64,000 nt of DNA from Streptomyces prunicolor NBRC 13075 (GTDB lineage: Bacteria; Actinomycetota; Actinomycetes; Streptomycetales; Streptomycetaceae): positions 1 through 64,000 of the forward strand of contig NZ_BARF01000074.1 in assembly GCF_000367365.1 (NCBI RefSeq), in the 5' to 3' direction. Numbering within the stretch: position 1 is the stretch's first letter; the number at the start of each line of letters is the position of its first letter. The position numbers and the translations under genes are program-made. Shown piece by piece: positions 1-9,588 of this stretch. The notes below the pieces were generated by a model. It did not search any database. It was not told the DNA's origin and saw only the letters and a list, made by a program, of their open reading frames with translations.

Positions 1-8
1 AAATATTG

Positions 9-53
9 AAAGGGTTGGATCCTGAACTTCGGTTCGGGGTCCAACCCTTTTTT
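9..53 (+). terminator. Rho-independent terminator with UUCG tetraloop
   Basis: A 17-bp uninterrupted stem (11-27 pairing with 32-48, three G-U pairs) is closed by a TTCG tetraloop and followed by a run of T. The two bases on each side (9-10 and 49-50) extend it. It presumably ends a gene that lies left of the window. It lies inside the longest reading frame of the next gene, which argues against the most upstream start for that gene. Confidence 0.9.
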
Positions 54-98
54 GTTTGCCGTCACTTGAAGTTCACGTTGCGCAATCACCATCCGAGC

Positions 99-776
99 AT
101 GGGTACTGCTGCAATGCTCAGGGCCGCGGGCGTCGGACTCGGTGACGAGGTCGTCGTGCCGGCGTTCGGGAACGTCGAAGTCGCCGAGGCCGTCACCCTG
201 GCGGGTGGGCTGCCGGTGTTCGCCGACATAGATCCGGTGACGTACTGCCTCGACGCGTCCGCTGTCGAAGCGGCCGTAACTCCGCGTACGGCGGCGATAG
301 TTGTCGTACATCGATTCGGGCGGTTGGCCGACATGGCGCGGATGCTCGGGGTCGGGCAGCGGCATGGGCTGCTGGTGTTGCAGCAGGGGGAGTCCGAAGC
401 GCCGTACGACGAGGTGGCTCAGCGGCGGGAGCGGGCCGGGTATCTCGATGCGAAGTTGCGTGGGGTGCGGACGCCCGATGGTGGGGACGGGCACACCTAC
501 CAGCAGTACGTCGTGCGGGTGCCGGGGAACGGGCGGCCCGATCGTGATGCTTTCGCTCGGGCCGTGCGCGGTCGGGGAGTTGAGTGCCGGGTGCCGGTGA
601 AGACGCCTGTGCACCGGCTGCCGGAGTTCCGGCGATGTGTGGCTCTGCCGGAGACCGAGCGGGCCTCGGACGAGACGCTCGCGCTGCCGGTGGACGCCTC
701 GTTGACCAGGCGGGAGATGCAGCGGATCGTGTCCGCGTGCAATGCGCTGGGGGGACTGCTCCAGCCTGCTTTCTGA
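99..776 (+). CDS. Shortened DegT/DnrJ/EryC1/StrS aminotransferase-like protein
   Basis: The protein resembles PLP-dependent DegT/StrS family aminotransferases: it has the GVGLGDEVVVPAF segment, PVFADIDPVTYCLD and a late TYQQYVVRV segment. Family members are usually about 370 residues. This product is about 225, begins close to the family's GTAAL motif, and jumps from the HGLLVLQQ strand almost directly to the C-terminal domain, so the segment with the PLP-binding lysine is missing. The frame stays open back to position 6 but crosses a terminator, so I chose the ATG at 99, which has no clear ribosome binding site. It is either a degenerate, non-catalytic relative or a decayed gene. Function is unknown. 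Confidence 0.55.
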   Translation: MGTAAMLRAAGVGLGDEVVVPAFGNVEVAEAVTLAGGLPVFADIDPVTYCLDASAVEAAVTPRTAAIVVVHRFGRLADMARMLGVGQRHGLLVLQQGESEAPYDEVAQRRERAGYLDAKLRGVRTPDGGDGHTYQQYVVRVPGNGRPDRDAFARAVRGRGVECRVPVKTPVHRLPEFRRCVALPETERASDETLALPVDASLTRREMQRIVSACNALGGLLQPAF

Positions 777-801
777 CCGAGTCGCGGTCAGGTGGCGGTG
801 G

Positions 802-831
802 TTGGGCGCACGGGCTTGTTCGGGGTATGAT
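802..831 (+). promoter_or_regulatory. Probable promoter of tRNA-Thr
   Basis: A -35-like TTGGGC at 802-807 and a near-consensus -10 TATGAT at 826-831 are separated by 18 bp. Transcription would start near 838, about 34 bases before the mature tRNA. The call is by resemblance to the housekeeping sigma consensus. Confidence 0.55.
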
Positions 832-871
832 TTCTTTCGTCGCCGCGAGGGAAACCTCGGGAAAGCGACAG

Positions 872-947
872 GCCCTCTTAGCTCAGTCGGTAGAGCGTCT
901 CCATGGTAAGGAGAAGGTCAACGGTTCGATTCCGTTAGAGGGCTCCA
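872..947 (+). tRNA. tRNA-Thr (anticodon GGT)
   Basis: A complete cloverleaf can be read: acceptor stem GCCCTCT/AGAGGGC, D stem GCTC/GAGC, anticodon stem TCTCC/GGAGA with loop ATGGTAA, T stem AACGG/CCGTT with loop TTCGATT, and an encoded CCA at 945-947. The anticodon at 905-907 is GGT, reading threonine ACC/ACU codons. No direct repeat or integrase is seen beside it, so it is not an occupied attachment site here. Confidence 0.97.
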
Positions 948-952
948 GACAT

Positions 953-986
953 CAGAAGGCCCCGCCCAATTGGGCGGGGCCTTCTG
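953..986. terminator. Bidirectional terminator between tRNA-Thr and osaC
   Basis: A perfect 34-base palindrome (17+17, no spacer) starts CAGAAGGCCCC and ends GGGGCCTTCTG. It lies between the 3' end of the plus-strand tRNA and the stop codon of the convergent osaC gene, as expected of a shared terminator. Confidence 0.85.
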
Positions 987-996
987 CGTGTTCGGG

Positions 997-3747
997 TCAG
1001 TCCTTCTGGAGGCCCGGGACGCGCATCGCGAGGATCGCCATGTCGTCGGACGGGGCGTCCGACGCGAAGCGTTCCACCGCGCGCATGATGCGGGCCGCGA
1101 CCGCGCCGGCTGTCAGGCCCGTGCAGGTCGTGAGGACGTCCGTGAGGCCGTCGTCGCCCAACATGCGGGTGCCCTCGCGGCGTTCCGTGACGCCGTCCGT
1201 GACGCACAGGAGGACGTCGCCGGGGTCGAGGGTGACCGTCTGCTCGTAGAGCTCCAGGTCGTCCATGACGCCGAGGAGGGGCTGGGGTTCGGCGGCCGGT
1301 TCGACCGTGCCGTCCTGGCGCAGGCGGAGCGGGAGCGGGTGGCCGGCGCAGACCACCTTCAGTTCGGCGCTGCCGTCCTCCTGGGGCCACAACTCGCCGT
1401 AGAGGAGCGTCAGGAAGCGGCTGCGGGCTCCCTCGTCGAGGATCGCGGAGTTGAGGCGCTCCAGGACCGCGGGGCCGCCGAAGCCCTCCCTGGCGAGCAG
1501 GCGGAGGGCGTGGCGGGCCAGGCCGGTGACCGCGGCGGCCTCGGGGCCTGTGCCGCAGACGTCGCCGATGGCGAAGCCGTAGACGCCGTCTCGGATGGGG
1601 AACAAGTCGTAGAAGTCGCCGCCCACTTCGTTGCCCTCGCCGGCCGCGCGGTAGATGACCTCGACCTCGACGCCCTCGATGTGCGGGAGGTCGGGGGGCA
1701 GGAGGCTGCGCTGGAGGGACTGGCTGATGGCCGTGCGCTCCGAGTACAGGCGGGCGTTGTCGAGGGCGAGGGCGGCTCGGCGGCTCAAGTCCTCGGCCAG
1801 TTCCAGGATTTCCTGGCGGAAGTGTTCGTCGGTGGGCTTGCCGAGGGTCAGCATGCCGATGACGCGGTTGCGGGCGACCAGGGGGAGGACGACTGTTTCG
1901 CCGCCGACTGCCGAGGCCGTGGCGAGAGTCGGTCCGATGCCCGAGCTGACGCGGCGGGTCGGTTCGCCGAGGCCGAGGCTGCGCATGGAGGTGCGCAGGG
2001 CGGCCTGGTGGGCCGCCTCGGCGGGGGCGGCCCAGACGCGGGCGCCGGGGGTGGGGACCGGGTCCGGAGGGGCGATCTTCGAGAGCAACGACTTGATGCC
2101 GTCGATGAGTTCCTCGTCCTCGTGGAGCACGTACGAGAGGTACGGGTCCGAGGACTGGTCGGCGATCGTGTAGACCGCGCACCAGGTGGCGAGGGTCGGG
2201 ACCGTCATCTGGGCCATCAGGGCCAGGGTTTGATCGCGGTCCAGGGTGCCCGCGAGGAGGTCGGAGGCCTCGACCAGGAAGCTGAGCGAGCCGCGGCGCA
2301 GGCGTTCCAGTTCGCCCAGGCGGGCCGATTCGACCGCCAACGCGATGCGGTCCGCGGCGAATTGGAGGCGTAGCGCTTCTTCGTTCGAGTACTTGTTGGG
2401 GCCTTCGGCGGCCACTCCGAGGGAGCCGGTGAGGCGGCCCTCCACCTTCAGAGGGACTGTGACGACCGAGCGCATGCCGGTGCCGCTGAGGAGCGGTACG
2501 GCGCCCGGGACGGCCTGGAGGTCCTCGTGGACGGCCGGCATGCGGGCGGAGCCGTAGCGGCCGGGGCCCGCCTCGACGGGCACGCGCGCGAAGCGTTGGC
2601 GGGCGGAGGGCAGGCCGGTGGAGGCGCGGACCTCCAACTCCGTTTCGTCGTCGGTCGCGAGGAGGAGGAAGGCGGAGTCTCCGTCGAGCATGTCGCGCGC
2701 GCGTTCGACCGTGCGCTGGAGGAGGCCGTCGAGGTCGTCCGGCGCGGGGGAGCCGATGAACACCTCGAAGGGGTCGGTGTTCTGGCCGTCCGGGGTGGAC
2801 GCCGCGTCGGGGGCGGGGCCGCGCAACGGGGTCTGCAGAACCGCGCGTTCGTGGTCCCTCACCAGGAGGCACACGGTTGACGGCTCGCCGTCCGTGTCGC
2901 GGACGCGGAGGTGGGAGGCGTAGACCGGGGTCACGCGGCCGTCGGCGCCGCGGATGCCGTAGGTGCCCTCCCAGCGGGAGAGGCGCAGGGCGTCGGCGAT
3001 GCCGGTGCTGGTGCCCGGGGTGTGCGGCCAGGCGGCGAGGTCGGTGAGGGGCTTGCCGGTGACCTGCTCGGCGGCGTAGCCGAAGAGTTCCTCGGCGTCC
3101 TCGTTCCAGGACGCGATGGAGCCCGTGCGGTCGATCTGGACGACCGCGACGCGGACCCTGCCGTCGGCGAGCGGGAGGAGGGCGGCCGGGAGGGACGGGC
3201 CGGCCGTGCGGGTGCCCACCGGGCGGGCGGGGAGGTCGAGTTGGAACCAGACCAGCTTCTTCGTAGGGGTGTAGTCGACGCCCCAGCGGCTGGCCAGGGC
3301 GGCGCACAACTGGAGTCCTCGGCCGCCCTCGCGGTCGGGGCTGCTCATGGTGATCGCGGCCCCCTGGAGGGGGATTTCGCGTTCCGGGTAGTGGTCGGCG
3401 ACCTCGATCCTCGCGCCGTCGTCACTCCGTAGGCACAGAACATCCGCGGCCGTGCCCGCGTGGACGACGGCGTTGGTCACCAGCTCGCTGGTGAGGACCA
3501 CGGCGTCGTCGACGATGTCGGCGAAGCCCCAGCCCTGCAGGGTGTCGCGGACGAAGGACCGCGCGGTGGCGACCGATCGTCCGACGGGCTCGAAGCTGGC
3601 GGCCGCGCGCGCGGTGATCACAGAACTCCTCGGCCTGTTGTCGGCGGGCAGGTCACCATGGCCGATCGGCGCCTGCCGGGGCACCGGCTGGTTTCCGGTC
3701 GGCGGGGGATCCTGGGGCGTTCCCCCAGGATGCAGTCCGGTGGTCAT
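997..3747 (-). CDS. osaC: OsaC-like multidomain regulator (HATPase/PAS/GAF/SpoIIE PP2C phosphatase)
   Basis: The 916-residue protein has, in order: an RsbW-type HATPase domain (about 41-170, with SELVTNAVVHAG and GGRGLQL), a PAS domain (about 195-300), two GAF-like regions (about 320-650) and a C-terminal SpoIIE-type PP2C phosphatase with the acidic metal-binding motifs GGDFYD, IGDVCGTG, VTDGVTE and SDDMAIL. This architecture and its place beside osaA and osaB match S. coelicolor OsaC, reported to return sigma B activity to baseline after osmotic stress. I chose the ATG at 3747 because GGAGGGG lies 9 bases before it. A GTG at 3852 would add 35 residues without good support. It is divergent from osaA. 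Confidence 0.88.
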   Translation of the reverse strand: MTTGLHPGGTPQDPPPTGNQPVPRQAPIGHGDLPADNRPRSSVITARAAASFEPVGRSVATARSFVRDTLQGWGFADIVDDAVVLTSELVTNAVVHAGTAADVLCLRSDDGARIEVADHYPEREIPLQGAAITMSSPDREGGRGLQLCAALASRWGVDYTPTKKLVWFQLDLPARPVGTRTAGPSLPAALLPLADGRVRVAVVQIDRTGSIASWNEDAEELFGYAAEQVTGKPLTDLAAWPHTPGTSTGIADALRLSRWEGTYGIRGADGRVTPVYASHLRVRDTDGEPSTVCLLVRDHERAVLQTPLRGPAPDAASTPDGQNTDPFEVFIGSPAPDDLDGLLQRTVERARDMLDGDSAFLLLATDDETELEVRASTGLPSARQRFARVPVEAGPGRYGSARMPAVHEDLQAVPGAVPLLSGTGMRSVVTVPLKVEGRLTGSLGVAAEGPNKYSNEEALRLQFAADRIALAVESARLGELERLRRGSLSFLVEASDLLAGTLDRDQTLALMAQMTVPTLATWCAVYTIADQSSDPYLSYVLHEDEELIDGIKSLLSKIAPPDPVPTPGARVWAAPAEAAHQAALRTSMRSLGLGEPTRRVSSGIGPTLATASAVGGETVVLPLVARNRVIGMLTLGKPTDEHFRQEILELAEDLSRRAALALDNARLYSERTAISQSLQRSLLPPDLPHIEGVEVEVIYRAAGEGNEVGGDFYDLFPIRDGVYGFAIGDVCGTGPEAAAVTGLARHALRLLAREGFGGPAVLERLNSAILDEGARSRFLTLLYGELWPQEDGSAELKVVCAGHPLPLRLRQDGTVEPAAEPQPLLGVMDDLELYEQTVTLDPGDVLLCVTDGVTERREGTRMLGDDGLTDVLTTCTGLTAGAVAARIMRAVERFASDAPSDDMAILAMRVPGLQKD

Positions 3748-4125
3748 GGTGCGGTGCCCCTCCGATGCCTGCCCGCTCGTGCTCGTGCCACCGCCCAGGC
3801 CGGACGGAACCGGCGCGGCTGGACAGCCGCATGCAAGGTTACTTACCTTCACCGTCCATGCGGATGCCGGTCCGCAGTGTTTCCGTCCTCAGGGTGTGCG
3901 GACCGTGTGCGAAGCTGCCGAACTGTTATGGCCTGGTTCAGGCATGGTGAAACACTGGGCAGGATTCTGGTGAAGGTCCGGGCAGGCCGGGTGTCTTCTG
4001 TGTACGGAGGACACCACACCCTGTTGAAGCCCGGTAAACCGGGCAGAGATACCCGGCGGTACGTGATCACCGAGCAGTAGCACACCGACACAGCAGTAAC
4101 GGTCGACCCCTGCGGGAGGGACACA
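3748..4125. other. Divergent intergenic region osaC/osaA
   Basis: These 378 bases carry the promoters for the two divergent osmotic stress genes. A short hairpin, GCCCGGT-AA-ACCGGGC at 4029-4044, may be an operator or part of the osaA leader. I searched by eye for a Streptomyces SigB promoter (GnnT-N14-16-GGGTAT) and found no convincing match on either strand. Confidence 0.4.
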
Positions 4126-7100
4126 GTGGAGTCTGGCGCAGCGACGCGGGCCACCAAGACGCGCGCGAAAGGCGGACAGTCCCTGAAGAACCAGCGCAAA
4201 CCGCGCAATGGGACCACGGAAGTGGACGCGGCCTCCTTGGACCGGCTGCTGACGGCTCTCGTCTCCATGCGGGACGGGAACTTCCGCAAGCGGCTCACGG
4301 TGTCCGGCGACGGCGTGATGTCGGAGATCGCCGCCGTGTTCAACGAGGTGGCCGACCGCAATCTGCACCTCACGGGTGAGCTGTCCCGGGTGCGGCGCAT
4401 GGTGGGACGTGAGGGAAAGCTCACGGAACGGCTGGAGACGGGCGCCTGCGAGGGTTCCTGGGCGTCGGCCATCGATGCCTCCAACGCGCTTGTGGACGAC
4501 CTCGTACGGCCCGTCTCCGAGGTCGGACGGGTGCTGTCCGCGGTGGCCGAGGGTGATCTGTCGCCGCGCATGGAGCTGCGGACGCAGGCGCAGGACGACG
4601 GGAACGGGCATCCGCTGCGCGGGGAGTTCCTGAAGGTCGGGCGGACCGTCAACAACCTGGTCGACCAGCTCTCGACGTTCACCGACGAGGTCACACGCGT
4701 GGCCAGCGAGGTGGGCACCGAGGGCAAGCTGGGCGGGCAGGCACGCGTGCGTGGCATGTCCGGCTCGTGGAAGGACCTCACGGAGTCGGTCAACACGATG
4801 GCGTACCGGCTGACGGCCCAGGTGCGGGACATCGCGCTGGTGACGACGGCTGTCGCCAAGGGTGACCTGTCGCGCAAGGTCACGGTCCATGTCGCTGGCG
4901 AGATGCTGGAGCTCAAGAACACCGTCAACACGATGGTGGACCAGCTGTCGTCGTTCTCCTCCGAGGTGACGCGAGTCGCCCGCGAGGTGGGCACCGAGGG
5001 TGAGCTGGGCGGCCAGGCGCAGGTGCCGGGTGTGGCCGGGGTGTGGAAAGACCTCACCGACTCGGTGAACATCATGGCCGGCAACCTGACGGCCCAGGTG
5101 CGCGGGATCGCCCAGGTGACGACGGCTGTCGCCAACGGTGACCTGTCGCAGAAGGTGACCGTCTCCGCGCGGGGCGAGGTCGCCCAGCTCGCCGAGACGA
5201 TCAACCAGATGACCGAGACGCTGCGTACGTTCGCGGACGAGGTCACGCGCGTGGCCAATGAGGTCGGTGCCGAGGGGCAGCTCGGCGGGCAGGCGAATGT
5301 GCCGGGTGCGGCGGGAACGTGGAAGGACCTCACCGATTCGGTGAACACGGTCTTCCGAAACCTGACGATCCAGGTGCGGGACATCGCCGCCGTGACGACC
5401 GCCGTGGCGAGCGGTGACCTGTCCCAGAAGGTCACGGTGAACGTGGCCGGCGAGATGCTGGAACTGAAGAACACCGTCAACGGGATGGTTGATCAGCTGT
5501 CCTCGTTCGGTGCCGAGGTCACGCGCGTGGCACGCGAGATCGGTGTCGAGGGTGAACTGGGCGGCCAGGCGCAGGTGCCGGGCGCGGCCGGGACGTGGAA
5601 GGACCTGACGGACTCCGTCAACACGGCGTTCCGCAACCTCACCGGACAGGTGAGGAACATCGCGCAGGTGACGACGGCCGTGGCCAACGGTGATCTGTCG
5701 CAGAAGGTCACCGTAGATGTCTCCGGCGAGATGCTTCAGTTGAAGAACACCGTCAACACGATGGTGGACCAACTGTCGTCGTTCGCCGACCAGGTGACCC
5801 GCATGGCCCGTGACGTGGGCACGGAGGGACGGCTGGGCGGCCAGGCGCGCGTGGACGGCGTCTCGGGCACCTGGAAGGAACTCACCGACTCCGTCAACTC
5901 GATGGCCGGGAACCTGACTTCCCAGGTGCGCAACATCGCCCAGGTGACCACGGCGGTGGCCCAGGGTGACCTGTCCCAGAAGATCGACGTGGACGCGCGC
6001 GGGGAGATCCTGGAGCTGAAGAACACCATCAACACGATGGTCGACCAGCTCTCGGCCTTCGCGGACCAGGTGACCCGGGTGGCCCGTGAGGTGGGCACGG
6101 AGGGCCGCCTGGGCGGGCAGGCGCAGGTGCCCGGTGTCGCCGGTGTGTGGCGCGACCTGACCGACTCGGTGAACGGCATGGCCGGCAACCTCACCGCCCA
6201 GGTCCGCAACATCGCCCAGGTCGCGACCGCGGTGGCCCGGGGTGACCTGTCCCAGAAGATCACCGTGGACGCGCGCGGGGAGATCCTGGAGCTGAAGAAC
6301 ACCCTGAACACGATGGTCGACCAGCTGTCCTCGTTCGCCGAGGAGGTCACCAGGGTGGCCCGCGAGGTGGGCACGGAGGGCATGCTCGGCGGGCAGGCCG
6401 AGGTGCAGGGTGTCTCCGGCACCTGGAAGGACCTCACGCAGTCCGTGAACTTCATGGCGAACAACCTGACCATCCAGGTCCGCAACATCGCCGAGGTCAC
6501 GACCGCCGTCGCCAAGGGCGACCTGTCGAAGAAGATCACTGTTGACGCCAAGGGCGAGATTCTTGAGCTCGTCACGACGGTCAACACGATGGTTGATCAG
6601 CTGTCGTCGTTCGCCGAGCAGGTGACCCGGGTGGCCCGCGAGGTGGGCACCGAGGGCATCCTGGGCGGCCAGGCGTACGCGTCGGGTGTCACGGGCATCT
6701 GGAAGGACCTCACCGACAACGTCAACCTGATGGCCAACAACCTGACCATCCAGGTGCGGAACATCTCCCAGGTCGCGGCGGCCGTCGCCAACGGCGACCT
6801 GACGCGGACGGTGACGATCGAGGCGCGCGGCGAGGTCGCGCAGCTCGCCGACACCTTCAACACCATGGTGAAGACGCTGAGTTCGTTCGCCGACCAGGTC
6901 ACCAAGGTGGCCCGTGAGGTGGGCACGGACGGCATCCTCGGCGGTCAGGCGCGCGTGCCCGGTGTGGCCGGCACGTGGAAGGACCTCACCGAGTCGGTGA
7001 ACGGGATGGCGTCCAACCTGACCGGTCAGGTGCGGAACATCGCGATGGTCACCACGGCCATCGCCAAGGGCGACCTGACCAAGAAGATCGACATCGACGC

Positions 7101-9588
7101 CCGCGGCGAGATCCTCGAACTCAAGACGACGATCAACACGATGGTCGATCAGCTGTCGTCGTTCGCCGAGGAGGTCACCCGGGTCGCCCGCGAGGTGGGC
7201 ACCGAGGGTCAACTGGGCGGTCAGGCACGCGTGCGTGACGTCGACGGCACCTGGCGCGACCTCACCGAGTCGGTGAACGAGATGGCCGGGAACCTGACCC
7301 GGCAAGTGCGTGCCATCGCGCGCGTGGCGACCGCGGTGACCCGCGGTGACCTGAACCTGAAGATCGACGTCGACGCGGCGGGCGAGATCCAGGAACTGCA
7401 GGACTACATCAACAAGATGATCGCCAACCTGCGCGACACCACGATCGCCAACAAGGAACAGGACTGGCTCAAGGGCAACCTCGCCCGCATCTCCGCGCTG
7501 ATGCAGGGCCGCCGCGACCTGGACGACGTCGCCTCGCTGATCATGAGCGAGCTGACGCCGGTGGTCTCCGCGCAGCACGGCGCGTTCTTCCTCGCGCTGC
7601 CCCTGGCGGACGCGGAGGGTGAGGAGGCGTACGAACTGCGCATGCTCGGGTCGTACGGCTACTCCATGGGGTCCATGCCGACCTCGTTCAGGCCCGGTGA
7701 GGCGCTGATCGGGACGGCCGCCCAGGAGCGGCGCACGATCCTCGTGGAGAACGCGCCCAGCGGCTACTTGAAGATCTCCTCGGGGCTCGGGGAGGCGCCG
7801 CCCGCGCAGGTGATCGTGCTGCCGGTGCTGTTCGAGGGGAAGGTGCTCGGCATCATCGAGCTGGCCTCCTTCACGCCCTTCACACACATCCAGAAGGACT
7901 TCCTCAACCAGATCGCCGAGATGATCGCGACCAGCGTCAACACCATCTCCGTCAACACCAAGACGGAGGTGCTGCTGAAGCAGTCGCAGGAGCTCACCGA
8001 GCAACTCCGGGAGCGGTCGGCCGAGTTGGAGAACCGGCAGAAGGCACTCCAGTCGTCCAACGCCGAACTGGAGGAGAAGGCCGAGCTGTTGGCCCAGCAG
8101 AACCGCGACATCGAGGTCAAGAACACCGAGATCGAGGAGGCGCGGCAGGTCCTGGAGGAGCGTGCCGAGCAGCTCGCGGTGTCGATGCGATACAAGAGCG
8201 AGTTCCTCGCCAACATGTCGCACGAGCTGCGCACACCGCTCAACTCGCTGCTGATCCTGGCCAAGTTGCTCGCCGACAACGCGGAGGGGAACCTCTCCCC
8301 GAAGCAGGTCGAGTTCGCCGAGACGATCCACGGCGCGGGATCCGACCTGCTTCAGCTGATCAACGACATCCTGGACCTGTCGAAGGTCGAGGCGGGCAAG
8401 ATGGACGTCTCCCCGACGCGTATCGCGCTCGTCCAACTCGTCGACTACGTAGAGGCCACTTTCCGCCCGCTGACCGCGGAGAAGGGCCTCGATCTGTCCG
8501 TACGGGTGTCGCCGGAACTGCCCGCCACGCTGCACACCGACGAGCAGCGCCTCCTCCAGGTGCTGCGCAACCTGCTGTCCAACGCGGTGAAGTTCACCGA
8601 CTCCGGGGCGGTCGAGCTGGTCATCCGGCCGGCCGGCGCGGATGTGCCGGTGGCGATCCGGGAGCAGCTCCTGGAGGCTGGTTCGCTGCGGGACGCGGAC
8701 GCAGGCCTGATCGCGTTCTCGGTGACCGACACCGGGATCGGGATCGCCGGCAGCAAGATGCGGGTCATCTTCGAGGCGTTCAAGCAGGCGGACGGTACGA
8801 CCAGTCGCAAGTACGGCGGTACGGGCCTCGGGTTGTCGATCTCCCGGGAGATCGCGCAGCTGCTCGGCGGTGAGATCCACGCGCAGAGCGAACCGGGACG
8901 CGGTTCGACGTTCACGCTGTATTTGCCGCTGCACCCCAGCGAACTGCCCCCGCAGGGCTACCAGCAGCTGCCCGCGCTGGAGGCGGGCGACATGGTGGCG
9001 TCGGCGGCGGAACTCGCCGAGCTGGCGGAGCGCAGCGAGGTGGGCATCGAGACGCCGGCCGAGGTGAAGTCGTACCACGAGACGCAGAACGGTGCCGCGG
9101 CGCTCTTCAGGCGCCGTCGCCGGGCCGTCGAGTCCGCTCAACTGGGGCAGACCGTACGGGACCAGTGGGCGGCACCGGAGGCGACGCCGCCGTCGCGCCA
9201 GGGCATCCGGTTCGGCGGGGAGAAGGTGCTGATCGTCGACGACGACATCCGCAACGTCTTCGCGCTGACCAGTGTCCTGGAGCAGCACGGGCTGTCCGTG
9301 CTGTACGCGGAGAACGGCCGTGAGGGCATCGAAGTCCTGGAGCAGCACGACGATGTGACGGTCGTTCTGATGGACATCATGATGCCCGAGATGGACGGAT
9401 ACGCGACGACGACGGCGATCCGCAGGATGCCGCAGTTCGCCGGGCTGCCGATCATCGCGCTGACCGCGAAGGCGATGAAGGGCGACCGGGAGAAGGCGAT
9501 CGAGTCCGGTGCTTCGGACTATGTCACCAAGCCGGTCGATCCCGATCACCTGTTGTCGGTGATGGAGCAGTGGATGCGTGCGGAGTGA
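4126..9588 (+). CDS. osaA: OsaA-like poly-HAMP hybrid histidine kinase
   Basis: The 1820-residue protein has no clear transmembrane segment. It has N-terminal HAMP-like sequence, ten tandem 92-residue HAMP-containing repeats (about 186-1105), a GAF domain (about 1112-1278), a long coiled coil (about 1280-1360), a HisKA domain with His1366 in SHELRTPL, an HATPase domain (DTGIGI, GTGLGLS) and a C-terminal receiver with Asp1750 in LMDIMMPEMDG. The GTG start at 4126 follows GGGAGGG by 6 bases. The layout matches S. coelicolor OsaA, the osmoadaptation sensor kinase, and resembles fungal group III (Nik1/Os-1) osmosensors, which also use soluble HAMP arrays. Phosphotransfer to the adjacent OsaB is expected. 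Confidence 0.92.
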   Translation: MESGAATRATKTRAKGGQSLKNQRKPRNGTTEVDAASLDRLLTALVSMRDGNFRKRLTVSGDGVMSEIAAVFNEVADRNLHLTGELSRVRRMVGREGKLTERLETGACEGSWASAIDASNALVDDLVRPVSEVGRVLSAVAEGDLSPRMELRTQAQDDGNGHPLRGEFLKVGRTVNNLVDQLSTFTDEVTRVASEVGTEGKLGGQARVRGMSGSWKDLTESVNTMAYRLTAQVRDIALVTTAVAKGDLSRKVTVHVAGEMLELKNTVNTMVDQLSSFSSEVTRVAREVGTEGELGGQAQVPGVAGVWKDLTDSVNIMAGNLTAQVRGIAQVTTAVANGDLSQKVTVSARGEVAQLAETINQMTETLRTFADEVTRVANEVGAEGQLGGQANVPGAAGTWKDLTDSVNTVFRNLTIQVRDIAAVTTAVASGDLSQKVTVNVAGEMLELKNTVNGMVDQLSSFGAEVTRVAREIGVEGELGGQAQVPGAAGTWKDLTDSVNTAFRNLTGQVRNIAQVTTAVANGDLSQKVTVDVSGEMLQLKNTVNTMVDQLSSFADQVTRMARDVGTEGRLGGQARVDGVSGTWKELTDSVNSMAGNLTSQVRNIAQVTTAVAQGDLSQKIDVDARGEILELKNTINTMVDQLSAFADQVTRVAREVGTEGRLGGQAQVPGVAGVWRDLTDSVNGMAGNLTAQVRNIAQVATAVARGDLSQKITVDARGEILELKNTLNTMVDQLSSFAEEVTRVAREVGTEGMLGGQAEVQGVSGTWKDLTQSVNFMANNLTIQVRNIAEVTTAVAKGDLSKKITVDAKGEILELVTTVNTMVDQLSSFAEQVTRVAREVGTEGILGGQAYASGVTGIWKDLTDNVNLMANNLTIQVRNISQVAAAVANGDLTRTVTIEARGEVAQLADTFNTMVKTLSSFADQVTKVAREVGTDGILGGQARVPGVAGTWKDLTESVNGMASNLTGQVRNIAMVTTAIAKGDLTKKIDIDARGEILELKTTINTMVDQLSSFAEEVTRVAREVGTEGQLGGQARVRDVDGTWRDLTESVNEMAGNLTRQVRAIARVATAVTRGDLNLKIDVDAAGEIQELQDYINKMIANLRDTTIANKEQDWLKGNLARISALMQGRRDLDDVASLIMSELTPVVSAQHGAFFLALPLADAEGEEAYELRMLGSYGYSMGSMPTSFRPGEALIGTAAQERRTILVENAPSGYLKISSGLGEAPPAQVIVLPVLFEGKVLGIIELASFTPFTHIQKDFLNQIAEMIATSVNTISVNTKTEVLLKQSQELTEQLRERSAELENRQKALQSSNAELEEKAELLAQQNRDIEVKNTEIEEARQVLEERAEQLAVSMRYKSEFLANMSHELRTPLNSLLILAKLLADNAEGNLSPKQVEFAETIHGAGSDLLQLINDILDLSKVEAGKMDVSPTRIALVQLVDYVEATFRPLTAEKGLDLSVRVSPELPATLHTDEQRLLQVLRNLLSNAVKFTDSGAVELVIRPAGADVPVAIREQLLEAGSLRDADAGLIAFSVTDTGIGIAGSKMRVIFEAFKQADGTTSRKYGGTGLGLSISREIAQLLGGEIHAQSEPGRGSTFTLYLPLHPSELPPQGYQQLPALEAGDMVASAAELAELAERSEVGIETPAEVKSYHETQNGAAALFRRRRRAVESAQLGQTVRDQWAAPEATPPSRQGIRFGGEKVLIVDDDIRNVFALTSVLEQHGLSVLYAENGREGIEVLEQHDDVTVVLMDIMMPEMDGYATTTAIRRMPQFAGLPIIALTAKAMKGDREKAIESGASDYVTKPVDPDHLLSVMEQWMRAE
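4681..7440 (+). repeat. Ten tandem 276-bp repeats encoding HAMP pairs
   Basis: The segment around VDQLSSF recurs at a strict 276-bp spacing: it starts near 4657, 4933, 5209, 5485, 5761, 6037, 6313, 6589, 6865 and 7141. Each 92-residue unit carries one LGGQA motif and one GDLSQK-like motif, about two HAMP modules. Ten LGGQA copies can be counted. DNA identity between units is high enough for unequal recombination. Confidence 0.93.

Noticed and set aside
872..947. tRNA-Thr as an integration site
   Set aside because: No integrase, no repeat of the tRNA 3' end in the window, and a normal terminator follows directly.
935..3307. A 790-codon minus-strand frame overlapping osaC in another phase
   Set aside because: The translation is almost all Arg, Pro, Gly and His, typical of a shifted frame in GC-rich DNA. 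The osaC frame contains all the domains.
3748..4125. SigB promoters for osaC or osaA
   Set aside because: The best candidates (for example GTTT-N16-GGCCAT on the minus strand) deviate too much from the GGGTAT-type -10.
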